Positions 1 to 10,200 of a DNA stretch of 64,000 nt are shown here, in pieces (position 1 is the first letter of the stretch; each line of letters opens with the position of its first letter). The position numbers were made by a program, and so were the translations under genes. Where the stretch lies: positions 32,906 through 96,905 of the forward strand of contig JAJZFB010000067.1 in assembly GCA_021805545.1 (NCBI GenBank), read 5' to 3'. The notes under the pieces were generated by a model. That model saw nothing but the letters and a program-made list of their open reading frames with translations, was not told the origin of the DNA and searched no databases. This stretch comes from Pseudomonadota bacterium (lineage in GTDB: Bacteria; Pseudomonadota; Alphaproteobacteria; Acetobacterales; Acetobacteraceae).

Positions 1-1124
1 TAAATGCCGGGCCGGAAGCCTCGCGCCTGCTGGCTGAGTTTGTGCGGATGACGGGGTTTCCCTGCACCAATACGCTGATGGCGCTGGGGGCGTTTCCGGC
101 CAGTGACGGGCAGTTTTTGGGTATGCTGGGCATGCACGGCACGTACGAGGCCAATTGGGCCATGCATGATTGCGACGTGATGCTGAATATCGGCGCGCGG
201 TTTGATGACCGGGTGACGGGGCGGCTGAATGCGTTCTCGCCTGGCTCGAAGAAAATTCATGTGGATATTGATCCATCCAACGTGAATAAATCGGTTGCGG
301 TGGATGTGGCTGTTATTGGCGATGCGCTGGCGGTGCTGAAGGCGCTGATTGCGGCATGGAAGCAGGACGGCACGGTGCAGGACCGTGGCGCGCTGGCGCA
401 ATGGTGGCAGCAGATTGACGTGTGGCGGAGCAAAAATTCGTTGCGCTATACGCAAAGCCGCGATACGGGCGCGATTATAAAGCCGCAATACGCCATCGAG
501 CAGCTTTATAAGGCCACGCGCGGGCGCGATACTTACGTGACCACCGAGGTTGGGCAGCACCAGATGTGGGCGGCGCAATATTTTAAGTTTGAGAAGCCGA
601 ACCATTGGATGACATCCGGCGGGCTGGGCACGATGGGCTATGGGCTGCCTGCCGCCATGGGCGTGCAGGTGGCGCACCCGGATGCGCTGGTGATCGATAT
701 TGCCGGCGAGGCCAGCATTTTGATGAATATTCAGGAGATGGGCACGCTGGCGCAGTACCGTTTGCCGGTGAAGATTTTCATCCTTAACAACCGCTATATG
801 GGCATGGTGCGGCAATGGCAGGAGCTGCTGCATGGCAGCCGGTATTCGCAAAGCTATAGCGAGGCGCTGCCGGATTTCGTGAAGCTGGCCGAGAGCTTCC
901 ATGCCGTTGGCCTGCGCGCGGAGAAGGTGGATGATTTGGACCGCGTGATTGCCGAGATGCTGGCGGTGGACAAGCCGGTGATTGCCGATATTTGCGTGGA
1001 TGAGAAGGAAAACGTGTTCCCCATGATCCCCTCTGGCGCGCCGCATAACGAGATGCTGCTGGGGCCGGAGCATAAGGGGCACGACAAGCCGGGTGTGACC
1101 GATGCGGGGATGGCGCTCGTCTAA
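1..1124 (+). CDS. ilvB: Acetolactate synthase large subunit, C-terminal part (5' end outside window)
   Basis: Frame is open from base 3 through the supplied ORF at 42; contains MLGMHGTYEANWAM, NIGARFDDRVTGRL and GEASILMNIQEMGTLAQY, typical of AHAS large subunit; followed by ilvN. Confidence 0.95.
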   Translation, partial: NAGPEASRLLAEFVRMTGFPCTNTLMALGAFPASDGQFLGMLGMHGTYEANWAMHDCDVMLNIGARFDDRVTGRLNAFSPGSKKIHVDIDPSNVNKSVAVDVAVIGDALAVLKALIAAWKQDGTVQDRGALAQWWQQIDVWRSKNSLRYTQSRDTGAIIKPQYAIEQLYKATRGRDTYVTTEVGQHQMWAAQYFKFEKPNHWMTSGGLGTMGYGLPAAMGVQVAHPDALVIDIAGEASILMNIQEMGTLAQYRLPVKIFILNNRYMGMVRQWQELLHGSRYSQSYSEALPDFVKLAESFHAVGLRAEKVDDLDRVIAEMLAVDKPVIADICVDEKENVFPMIPSGAPHNEMLLGPEHKGHDKPGVTDAGMALV

Positions 1125-1633
1125 TGGAGACCAAAAACATGCGTAGCGCGACGATTTCGGTTCTGGTTGAGAATGAATCCGGCGTTCTGGCCCGTGTTAT
1201 CGGGCTGTTCTCGGGCCGTGGATATAATATCGACAGCCTGACCGTGGCGCCGGTGGAGCGCGATGGCAGCAAGAGCCGCATTACCATTGTGACGCAAGGC
1301 ACGGAGATGGTGATTGAGCAGATAAAGGCGCAGCTGGACCGGCTGGTGCCCGTTTACAAGGTGCTGGATTTGACCGAAGGCCCGCACCTCTCGCGCGAGC
1401 TGGCGCTGATTAAGGTGTTGGGCACGGGCGAGAAACGCGCCGAGGCGCTGCGGCTTGCGGATGCTTTTCGTGCCAGGGTGATTGATGCGACGACGGAGAG
1501 TTTTACGTTTGAGCTGACCGGGGCGACGGATAAGCTGGATGCGTTTTTGGATTTGATGCGGCCCGTGGGGCTGGCTGAGGTTTCCAGGACGGGGGTTGCG
1601 GCGATTGCGCGGGGGGTTGGGACGATTGAGTGA
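1124..1633 (+). CDS. ilvN: Acetolactate synthase small (regulatory) subunit
   Basis: ACT-domain N-terminus ISVLVENESGVLARVIGLFSGRGYNIDSLTV; ATG overlaps the ilvB stop (TAATG). Confidence 0.95.
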   Translation: METKNMRSATISVLVENESGVLARVIGLFSGRGYNIDSLTVAPVERDGSKSRITIVTQGTEMVIEQIKAQLDRLVPVYKVLDLTEGPHLSRELALIKVLGTGEKRAEALRLADAFRARVIDATTESFTFELTGATDKLDAFLDLMRPVGLAEVSRTGVAAIARGVGTIE

Positions 1634-1727
1634 GGGGAGTCAGCGAAACCTATCAATTCGAGGACAACGCAACAAAATGGATTACGTGTCGCTTACTCTC
1701 CCCATATTTGCTATGCCATGCGGTAGA

Positions 1728-2150
1728 TCAGATTAGCGCCTCCCATGCCAAATTAAGGAATGAAACGGCTGAATCGGTGTCACCAACATTATGTGCATCG
1801 TTCCATATCTCGTTAGCACGGGTATTCGCTTGCTCGGGGGTCATAGCTTTATTGCGGCGGCTAATTTCGAGCACTAATCGTTCGATAACAGCAACAACAT
1901 TGCGCCGGCCATCTGAATTGTATGCTGACGAAAAAATACCAGGAAAGTATTTGGATTTTTTTGTGACGATTTGAGCGATTGCTTTGATAGTCGGATCGGA
2001 TTGCAAACCATTTTGTAGAAGACGACGAACCGCTTCTGTTTCTGTCGGTATCTGATGGAAATGACGATATTGCGCAATCCGATCCCAAAGCTCATCGGGA
2101 AGAGTGACGGTCTTACGTGAAACCGCGTTTTGCGGGGATGACATTAGCAA
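1728..2150 (-). CDS. Hypothetical protein, possible ribbon-helix-helix-like N-terminus
   Basis: 140-aa ORF with RKTVTLPDELWDRIAQYRHFHQIPTETEAVRRLLQNGL, resembling an RHH/Arc-type fold; lower GC than its surroundings. Confidence 0.6.
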   Translation of the reverse strand: MLMSSPQNAVSRKTVTLPDELWDRIAQYRHFHQIPTETEAVRRLLQNGLQSDPTIKAIAQIVTKKSKYFPGIFSSAYNSDGRRNVVAVIERLVLEISRRNKAMTPEQANTRANEIWNDAHNVGDTDSAVSFLNLAWEALI

Positions 2151-2361
2151 ACTCCTTGCATCTTAAATCACCATATACACCAATATTACCAATGATGCAA
2201 TTGATGATTTTGGTGATACGGTGTGGGGTCGATAAGCGTAGAGCTGCCCGCTTTTGTGCCCTACCTTGGTAATCCGAAAGCCAAACTGCTATTCACGGGC
2301 TTTTTGCTCGACAGCCCAAGGTGGACGTATTACAAATCGTCATACAAGGAGCCGCTCAGCC

Positions 2362-2592
2362 ATGTCCGCCACCGTCACCCTCCGCAAAACCGGCAATTCC
2401 GTCGGCATCGCCCTCCCTTCAGACACGCGCATCCGTCTGGGCTTGGAAGCCGGGCAGGAACTTACCCTCGTCGAGCTGTCCGACGGCATAAAGCTGGTGA
2501 AGCGCAACCTTGAGCTGGAACGCCAGTTGGCCGCCGCGCGCGCCGTGCTGCGTGAGCAGGCGGATGCGTTGCAGGAGTTGGCCAAGAGGTGA
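2362..2592 (+). CDS. AbrB/MazE-type antitoxin
   Basis: MSATVTLRKTGNSVGIALPSDTRIRLGLEAGQELTLVELSDGIKLVKR is a swapped-hairpin AbrB signature; start at the internal ATG after AAGGAG; overlaps the downstream toxin. Confidence 0.8.
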   Translation: MSATVTLRKTGNSVGIALPSDTRIRLGLEAGQELTLVELSDGIKLVKRNLELERQLAAARAVLREQADALQELAKR

Positions 2593-2972
2593 GCGCCCCG
2601 GCGTTTATTGAGCCGGATGCCGTATTGTACCTGCATGATTTTTCCGTCCGTGAATGGGGCGGGTACCATGGGGTGCGCGATGCGGCCTTGCTGGAAAGCG
2701 CGCTGCACCGCCCGCGCGACCGGTTTGCCTATGAGCCTGAGTGCGGCATCTTCCGGCTTGCCGCGGCCTATGCGTTTGGTATTGCCAAGAACCACCCGTT
2801 TTTGGACGGCAATAAACGCACGGGCTGGGCGGTTTGTGTCACTTTTCTTAAGATCAACGGGATAGACCTGACCGTCCCGGCCATGGCGGTGGTGGAAACC
2901 ATGGTAGCGCTGGCCGAAGGGGGGCTGGATGAGCCCGGCTTTTCCGCATGGCTGGCCCGTTTCGCGGCCTGA
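2589..2972 (+). CDS. doc: Fic/Doc-family (death-on-curing) toxin
   Basis: HPFLDGNKRTGW matches the HxFx(D/E)(G/A)NKR Fic/Doc motif; 4-bp overlap with antitoxin. Confidence 0.85.
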   Translation: MSAPAFIEPDAVLYLHDFSVREWGGYHGVRDAALLESALHRPRDRFAYEPECGIFRLAAAYAFGIAKNHPFLDGNKRTGWAVCVTFLKINGIDLTVPAMAVVETMVALAEGGLDEPGFSAWLARFAA

Positions 2973-3033
2973 ACTGCCCCCGCAGGGTGACAGAATGGCG
3001 AAAAAGGAATAGGGAGCCGCCAGTATTTTTTGA

Positions 3034-4077
<1,044 letters not shown>

Positions 4078-4082
4078 TTGCC

Positions 4083-4526
4083 ATGGATGGCACGCGGCCG
4101 CCCCACCAGCCCCGCGTGCATCTCATAAAACTTGCCGTGGGGGTGCGCGATTTCGCGCATCTCGCGGCCATACAGCAAGCAAGGGCGGCGGCAACGCCGC
4201 CCTTGCGGCATTTAACGCGCAATTTTCCCAAGCGGACGGAAGAGCTGCTGGCCGGCGGGTCTATTTACTGGGTGATTGGCGGGCTTATTTCCGCGCGGCA
4301 GTTGCTGGCGGGGGTGGAGCGCGCGGCGGAGGCCGATGGCACGCCCTGCACCGCCCTGGTGCTTAACCCGGCGCTGGTGCAGGTGGCGCCGCGGCCCATG
4401 CGGGCCTTCCAGGGCTGGCGGTATTTGGCGCCGCAGGACGCGCCGCCGGATTTGGGGGCGGATGGCGGCGATGCCGCAATGCCCGAGGAGATGCGGCGGC
4501 AATTGGCGGCGCTGGGGCTGTTGTAA
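4083..4526 (+). CDS. DUF1489 family protein
   Basis: VHLIKLAVGVRDFAHLAAIQQAR...LRHLTRNFPKRTEELLAGGSIYWVIGG. Confidence 0.75.
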   Translation: MDGTRPPHQPRVHLIKLAVGVRDFAHLAAIQQARAAATPPLRHLTRNFPKRTEELLAGGSIYWVIGGLISARQLLAGVERAAEADGTPCTALVLNPALVQVAPRPMRAFQGWRYLAPQDAPPDLGADGGDAAMPEEMRRQLAALGLL

Positions 4527-4564
4527 GAACCCGGATTGCCGTCACCGCGAGCTATGGCTTAACT

Positions 4565-4655
4565 GGTTGGTATCGCGCGTGGGGCTAGCGGGGCGGCCAC
4601 GCGCCAAGCATAAGCCTTATACCAACGGTCATGCTCAATGACCGTTGGTATAAGC
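4565..4655. repeat. Dispersed repeat R1, copy a (composite of two hairpins)
   Basis: GCGCGTGG...CCACGCGC hairpin followed by CCTTATACCAACGGTCAT-gctca-ATGACCGTTGGTATAAG. Confidence 0.85.
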
Positions 4656-4719
4656 AAATTTTGCGTCTGCCCGGAGCCATGCTATCGCCCGGCCCAAATT
4701 CACGCAGGAGACGCATCTA

Positions 4720-5676
4720 ATGGCGGTTCACGCCTTCATATTTCCTGGGCAAGGCAGCCAGGCCGTTGGCATGGGGCGCGACCTGGCGGCGGCCTTCGGC
4801 CCGGCGCGCCAGGTGTTCGAGGAAGTGGACGAAGTGTTGAAGCAGAAGCTGACCAAGCTGATGTTTGACGGCCCCGCTGATGAGCTGACCCTGACGGAGA
4901 ACGCGCAGCCCGCGCTCATGGCGGTGTCTCTGGCCGTGCTGCGCGTGCTGCAGGCGGAGGGCGGCATTACGCTGAAGGACAAGGTGGCGCTGGTGGCCGG
5001 GCATAGCCTGGGCGAATACAGCGCCCTGGCGGCGGCGGATGCGTTTTCCGTCGCCGATACGGCACGGCTGCTGAAGCTGCGCGGCCAGGCCATGCAGAAG
5101 GCCGTGCCCGCCGGGCAGGGCGCCATGGCCGCGCTGCTGGGTGCCGAAATGGCGCTGGCCCAGCAAATTTGCGCCGAAGCCGCGGAAGGCCCGGATGGGC
5201 GTGAGGTGATCGGTTGCGCCAACGATAATGGCGGCGGGCAGGTGGTCATCTCTGGCCATAAGGCGGCGGTGGACCGCGCCATTGAAATTGCCAAGACCAA
5301 GGGCGTGAAGCGCGCCATGCTGCTGCCGGTTTCCGCCCCGTTCCATTGCGCGCTCATGGCCCCGGCGGCGGATGCCATGGCGGAAGCCTTCGCCAGCACG
5401 CCGCCGCGCGCGCCCATTGTACCGGTGGTGGCCAATGTTACGGCGCAAAAAGTGACCGGCCCGGCGGAAATACGCAACCTGCTGGTGCAGCAGGTAACGG
5501 CCACCGTGCGCTGGCGCGAGAGCGTGCAGGAAATGGCGGCGCTTGGGGTGGACAGCTTCATCGAGCTGGGTGCGGGCAAGGTGCTGTCCGGGCTGGTGAA
5601 GCGTATCGTGCCCGATGCCAATGCCATCTCCGCCGGCTCCCCCGCCGACATCGAAGCTCTGCTGAAGGTTCTGTAA
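4720..5676 (+). CDS. fabD: Malonyl-CoA:ACP transacylase
   Basis: FIFPGQGSQAVGMG and GHSLGEYSAL active-site motif. Confidence 0.97.
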   Translation: MAVHAFIFPGQGSQAVGMGRDLAAAFGPARQVFEEVDEVLKQKLTKLMFDGPADELTLTENAQPALMAVSLAVLRVLQAEGGITLKDKVALVAGHSLGEYSALAAADAFSVADTARLLKLRGQAMQKAVPAGQGAMAALLGAEMALAQQICAEAAEGPDGREVIGCANDNGGGQVVISGHKAAVDRAIEIAKTKGVKRAMLLPVSAPFHCALMAPAADAMAEAFASTPPRAPIVPVVANVTAQKVTGPAEIRNLLVQQVTATVRWRESVQEMAALGVDSFIELGAGKVLSGLVKRIVPDANAISAGSPADIEALLKVL

Positions 5677-6414
5677 ATGTTTGACCTGACTGGTAAAACC
5701 GCACTGGTTACCGGCGCCTCCGGTGGCATAGGCGCGGAAATTGCCCGCGCGCTGCACCGCCAGGGCGCGGTGGTGGCGCTCTCTGGCACGCGGCGCGAGG
5801 CCCTGGATGCCCTGGCCGCCGAGCTAGGGGAGCGCGTGCATGTGCTGCCCGCCGACCTTGGCGTGGCGGAAGAAGCGGCGCGGCTGATCGCCGATGCCGA
5901 AGCCGCCATGGGCAAGGTGGATATTCTGGTGAACAATGCCGGGCTGACCAAGGACGGGCTGGTTTTGCGCATGTCCGACGCCGATTGGGACAAGGTGCTG
6001 AACGTGGACCTCGGCGCGCCCTTCCGCCTGACCAAGGCGGTGCTTAAATTCATGCTCCGCCGCCGCGCCGGGCGCATCATCAATATCGGCTCCATCGTGG
6101 GCGCCACGGGCAACCCGGGCCAGGCCAATTACTGCGCCGCCAAGGCCGGGCTGGTGGGCATGACCAAATCTCTGGCGCAGGAAGTCGCCTCGCGCGGCAT
6201 TACGGTGAACCTGGTCGCCCCCGGCTTTATCGAAACCCCGATGACCGATGCGCTGACCGAGGCGCAGCGCACTGACCTTTCGGGCAAAATCCCGCTGGGC
6301 CGTTTGGGCCAGCCGGGGGACATCGCCGCCGCCGTGGTGTATCTGGCCGCCGATGAGGCGGGCTGGGTCACCGGCTCCACCATTCATGTGAATGGCGGCA
6401 TGGCGATGGTTTGA
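5677..6414 (+). CDS. fabG: 3-oxoacyl-ACP reductase
   Basis: TGASGGIG, NNAGLTKDGL, YCAAKAG motifs; between fabD and acpP. Confidence 0.97.
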   Translation: MFDLTGKTALVTGASGGIGAEIARALHRQGAVVALSGTRREALDALAAELGERVHVLPADLGVAEEAARLIADAEAAMGKVDILVNNAGLTKDGLVLRMSDADWDKVLNVDLGAPFRLTKAVLKFMLRRRAGRIINIGSIVGATGNPGQANYCAAKAGLVGMTKSLAQEVASRGITVNLVAPGFIETPMTDALTEAQRTDLSGKIPLGRLGQPGDIAAAVVYLAADEAGWVTGSTIHVNGGMAMV

Positions 6415-6593
6415 GCGCCAGGATTTGAGCCATGCGCCCCCGGCTTGGCGTGGCGCAAAAAACCATGCTAAGCGCCACCCCGGCTTACATCTGGGCTGGG
6501 GCCAAACCGGCCCCAAGGTTAGCGCTTAACCCCATACGGTGCTAAGGTTGCGCCGTATCTCCACCAAACCAGTTTGCAGGAAAGTAAATTTTT

Positions 6594-6833
6594 ATGAGCG
6601 AAATCGCCGACAAAGTTAAAAAAATTGTTGTCGAGCATCTCGGCGTGGACGAAGGCAAGGTGACCCCCGAAGCCTCCTTCATCGACGATCTGGGCGCTGA
6701 CTCGCTGGACACTGTGGAGCTGGTGATGGCGTTCGAGGAAGCCTTCGGCGTGGAAATCCCCGAGGATGCCGCCGAGAAGATCGCGACCGTGAAGGATGCG
6801 GTTGAGTATATCGAGAAGCAGAAGGCCGAATAA
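6594..6833 (+). CDS. acpP: Acyl carrier protein
   Basis: [30 protein letters not shown]. Confidence 0.98.
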   Translation: MSEIADKVKKIVVEHLGVDEGKVTPEASFIDDLGADSLDTVELVMAFEEAFGVEIPEDAAEKIATVKDAVEYIEKQKAE

Positions 6834-6971
6834 AAACTGGTTAAAACGCGTTCTGGTGGCCGCACAGGGGCGAAAATCTCCGCTCCGGTGCTCATGTACT
6901 GATGTACACTCCGCTCCGGTGCTCGAAATTCGCCCCTGTGCGACTCACCAGAGCGCGTTTTAATCCAGTTT
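6834..6971. repeat. Large palindromic element R3, copy A (138 bp) directly after the acpP stop
   Basis: Nested inverted arms AAACTGG/CCAGTTT, TTAAAACGCG/CGCGTTTTAA, CGCACAGGGGCG/CGCCCCTGTGCG around two direct CTCCGCTCCGGTGCTC-type boxes. Confidence 0.85.
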
Positions 6972-7011
6972 TTGGGTCCGCCAGGTAGATTGAGCCGTCC
7001 GAGGAGTTGCC

Positions 7012-8271
7012 ATGCGCCGTGTTGTCGTAACCGGAATGGGGATCGCCTGCCCGCTTGGGCTAGGCGCCGATCATGTCTGGAAGAGGCTGATTAACGGAGA
7101 ATCCGGGATTTCAGCCGTCACGCAGTTCGACACCACGGAGCTGACCGCCAAAATCGCGGGCCAGGTGCCCGCGGGCTCCCGCGCGGATGGCGGGCTGGAC
7201 CTTGCCGAGTGGATTCCCGTGAAGGAACTCAAGAAGATGGACCGCTTCATCCATCTGGGCATTGTCGCGGCCTCCATGGCCATCGAGGATTCCGGCTGGG
7301 CGCCGCGCACGGAAGAAGACAAATACGCGGCGGGCGTGATGATCGGCTCTGGCATTGGCGGGCTGCAGACCATTTATGAGGGCGCGATTACGGTGCATGA
7401 GGGCCGCGCGCGGCGCCTCTCGCCGTTTTTCATCCCGGCTGCGCTCATCAACCTCATCTCGGGCCAGGTTTCCATTAAATATGGGCTGAAAGGCCCCAAC
7501 CATTCCGCCGTTACGGCCTGCGCCACCGGCGTGCATGCCATTGGCGACGCAGCCCGGCTGGTCGCTTATGGCGATGCCGACATCATGGTGGCGGGCGGTG
7601 CCGAGGCGGCGGTGAACCCGCTGGGCATAGCCGGATTCTGCGCCGCGCGCGCTCTCTCCACCAACTTCAACGGCCGCCCCGCCGAAGCCTCGCGCCCCTG
7701 GGACAAGGACCGCGACGGGTTTGTGATGGGCGAGGGTGCTGGCGTGGTGGTGCTGGAGGAATACGAGCACGCCAAAAAGCGCGGCGCGAAGATTTACGCC
7801 GAGATTGGCGGCTATGGCATGTCGGGCGACGCGCACCACATTACCGCCCCGGCGGAGCACCACGATGGCGCTTTCCGCGCCATGAAGGCGGCTTTCAAAA
7901 ATGGCGGGCTTGGCCCGGCGGATGTGCAATATATTAACGCGCACGGCACCTCCACCCCGCTGGGGGATGATTTGGAGCTGGAGGCGGTGGAGAATATGTT
8001 CGGCGCGCATGCCAGCAAGGTTGCCATGTCGTCCACCAAATCGGCCATTGGGCATTTGCTGGGCGCGGCGGGCGCGGTGGAAGCCATTTTCTCCATCCTC
8101 GCCATCCGCGACAATGTGGCGCCGCCGACGCTGAATTTGCATGAACCCAGCCGCGCCTCGGCGATAGACCGCGTGGCGCTGCAGGCGCAGGAACGGAAGA
8201 TTGGCGTGGCCCTGTCCAACAGCTTCGGCTTTGGCGGCACCAACGCCTCCATTCTGTTCAAGCGCGCCTAA
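7012..8271 (+). CDS. fabF: Beta-ketoacyl-ACP synthase II
   Basis: VTACATGVHAIGDA, INAHGTSTPLGD, AIGHLLGAAGAVE. Confidence 0.97.
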   Translation: MRRVVVTGMGIACPLGLGADHVWKRLINGESGISAVTQFDTTELTAKIAGQVPAGSRADGGLDLAEWIPVKELKKMDRFIHLGIVAASMAIEDSGWAPRTEEDKYAAGVMIGSGIGGLQTIYEGAITVHEGRARRLSPFFIPAALINLISGQVSIKYGLKGPNHSAVTACATGVHAIGDAARLVAYGDADIMVAGGAEAAVNPLGIAGFCAARALSTNFNGRPAEASRPWDKDRDGFVMGEGAGVVVLEEYEHAKKRGAKIYAEIGGYGMSGDAHHITAPAEHHDGAFRAMKAAFKNGGLGPADVQYINAHGTSTPLGDDLELEAVENMFGAHASKVAMSSTKSAIGHLLGAAGAVEAIFSILAIRDNVAPPTLNLHEPSRASAIDRVALQAQERKIGVALSNSFGFGGTNASILFKRA

Positions 8272-8282
8272 GCCCAGCCGCC

Positions 8283-9242
8283 TTGCGCCGTTCCGGCCGC
8301 ATTTTCCTGCTGCTTCTGACCCTGCTGGTCACGTTAAGGGTTGGGGAGCGGGCGGTGTATCAGGCGTATCACGCGCCGGGCATAGGCCAGCAGAGCCAGG
8401 ATTTTTTCGTGCAGGCGGGCACCAGCCGCGATGTGGCCGACGCGCTGGCCAAGGCGCGGATCATCAAATACACATCGGTGTTCCGCGCCGCCGAATTTTT
8501 CACGCGCGGCCAGGGGCCGTTGCGCACGGGTGAGTATCTGGTGCCGGCCCATGCCTCGGTGGCGGAAATTTTGCGCTTGCTGCGCCAGGGCAAGCAGGTA
8601 GAGCACCAGCTCACCATTCCCGAGGGGCTGACCAGCCAGCAGATTGCCGCGCTGATAAACGCCGCCCCCCTGGCCGCGGGCAAGGTGGCGCCGCCGCCAG
8701 AAGGCAGCGTGCTGCCGCAAACCTATAATTACTTATGGAACACCCCCCGCGCCACCCTGCTGCGCCGCGCCCAGGCGGCCATGCACACGGCGCTGCATGC
8801 GGCCTGGGCCGGGCGCGCGCCAGGCCTGCCCCTGCACAGCAAGGCGGCGGCGGTGAACCTGGCCGCCATTGTGCAGGCCGAGGCCAAGCTGACCGCCGAG
8901 ATGCCCCGTATTGCCAGCGTGTATGAGAACAGGCTGAACCAGGGCATGAAGCTGCAAGCCGACCCAACGGTGATTTATGCCATAACCAATGGCGCCAAGG
9001 TGGGCGGGGTAGATTTGCAGCCGGCGGATTTGTCCAACCCCTCGCCCTATAATACCTACATGCATGGCGGGCTGCCGCCCGGCCCCATCTGCACGCCAGG
9101 GCTGGCGGCGCTAAATGCCGTGCTGCACCCGGCCCAGACGGATGATTTTTACTTTGTGGCCAATGGCACGGGCGGGCACACATTCTCGCGCAGCTTCCAG
9201 GGCCAGTTGCGGGCCATCAAGAAATACCTCGATACGCGCTGA
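8283..9242 (+). CDS. mltG: Endolytic murein transglycosylase
   Basis: IPEGLTSQQIAALI, VQAEAKLTAEMPRIASVYENRLNQGMKLQADPTVIYA, SPYNTYMHGGLPPGPI: YceG/MltG. Confidence 0.93.
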   Translation: MRRSGRIFLLLLTLLVTLRVGERAVYQAYHAPGIGQQSQDFFVQAGTSRDVADALAKARIIKYTSVFRAAEFFTRGQGPLRTGEYLVPAHASVAEILRLLRQGKQVEHQLTIPEGLTSQQIAALINAAPLAAGKVAPPPEGSVLPQTYNYLWNTPRATLLRRAQAAMHTALHAAWAGRAPGLPLHSKAAAVNLAAIVQAEAKLTAEMPRIASVYENRLNQGMKLQADPTVIYAITNGAKVGGVDLQPADLSNPSPYNTYMHGGLPPGPICTPGLAALNAVLHPAQTDDFYFVANGTGGHTFSRSFQGQLRAIKKYLDTR

Positions 9243-9274
9243 CCGGCCCGGGCGCCAAACGCCCGTGCCAGGAT

Positions 9275-9814
9275 CTATTGTCCTAACGGCTTCTCTTTTG
9301 AGGTAAACTCGCCGGTCAAAGCCGATAACTCCCCAATATCTTTATGATTTTCCGAGTCATATATCGTTCCACTCACCGGAATCGAGGTATCCGCTGAACC
9401 GGCTACACATGCCGCGGCCCTAGCAAATCCCGTCTTGGCGGTAAAATCCAGCGGTGCCCATAAGTCGTTTTCCACCACCATGCTGTACGAGGTAAGGCCC
9501 GGTGCTTGGCGCCAAGTCAAAGAATCGACCAACCCGGCATTTTTTGCTGTATTTATGAGGCCTTTGCATTTTGCCAGCAGCGCCAGATCAGGCGTTGCCG
9601 GCGCCGCCGGTGCACCTTGGCCGCCAGTATCGGATGCGCCGATTAGGATCATCAATCCAACTATTCCAGCCACGGAAAACCACACAATTTGCCGCCCGGA
9701 AAGTTGAGTTCCCTTGCTTCTAGCAGGTTTCGTCACACCACAATGCGGGCAAACCTTCGCTTGGCTGCTTATTTGCCCGGAGCATTCACGGCACCGCACT
9801 AATGCCATCTTCAT
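9275..9814 (-). CDS. Zinc-ribbon membrane-anchored hypothetical protein
   Basis: CRECSGQISSQAKVCPHCG followed by TM segment IVWFSVAGIVGLMILIG. Confidence 0.75.
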   Translation of the reverse strand: MKMALVRCRECSGQISSQAKVCPHCGVTKPARSKGTQLSGRQIVWFSVAGIVGLMILIGASDTGGQGAPAAPATPDLALLAKCKGLINTAKNAGLVDSLTWRQAPGLTSYSMVVENDLWAPLDFTAKTGFARAAACVAGSADTSIPVSGTIYDSENHKDIGELSALTGEFTSKEKPLGQ

Positions 9815-10054
9815 TCCCTAATCTTATGCATCTGTTCGTTACATTAAACCGTAGAAATTTCAAACGCTACAATTAGGTTGAAAGAATATCGGTAAATATA
9901 AATGCATATGCCGGGCATTGACCATGCTGAGCAGCCAGGTGGTGAGCGCGAAGCCGAAAAGCCCCAGCGGGGCTGGATTTGCAAGTTTCATGCCGGTCCT
10001 CCGGTAATTCTGGTTTTTAGGGTGCCGTGCGCAAGCTGCGCCGCAACGTGCTTG

Positions 10055-10087
10055 TACCAACGGTCATTGAGCATGACCGTTGGTATT
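10055..10087. repeat. Dispersed repeat R1, copy b (single hairpin)
   Basis: ACCAACGGTCATTGAGCATGACCGTTGGTAT. Confidence 0.85.
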
Positions 10088-10118
10088 ATAGCACCAGGTT
10101 TGAGACGGAGGGTGAAAT

Positions 10119-10200
10119 TAGCGCGATGGCTTGAGATGCGCCCGCTTTGCGCGCGATTCGAAAGTCTGAATCGCGCTCTACCGCGTTGATTGAGAGCCGG
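10119..10200. repeat. Dispersed repeat R2, copy 1
   Basis: TAGCGCGATGGCTTGAGATGCGCCCGCTTTGCGCGCGATTCGAAAGTCTGAATCGCGCTC...TTGATTGAGAGCCGG; internal hairpin GCGCGATTC/GAATCGCGC. Confidence 0.85.

Noticed and set aside
1630-1974. 114-aa plus-strand ORF after ilvN
   Set aside because: Overlaps the more protein-like minus-strand RHH-like ORF (1728-2150), with no recognisable motif.
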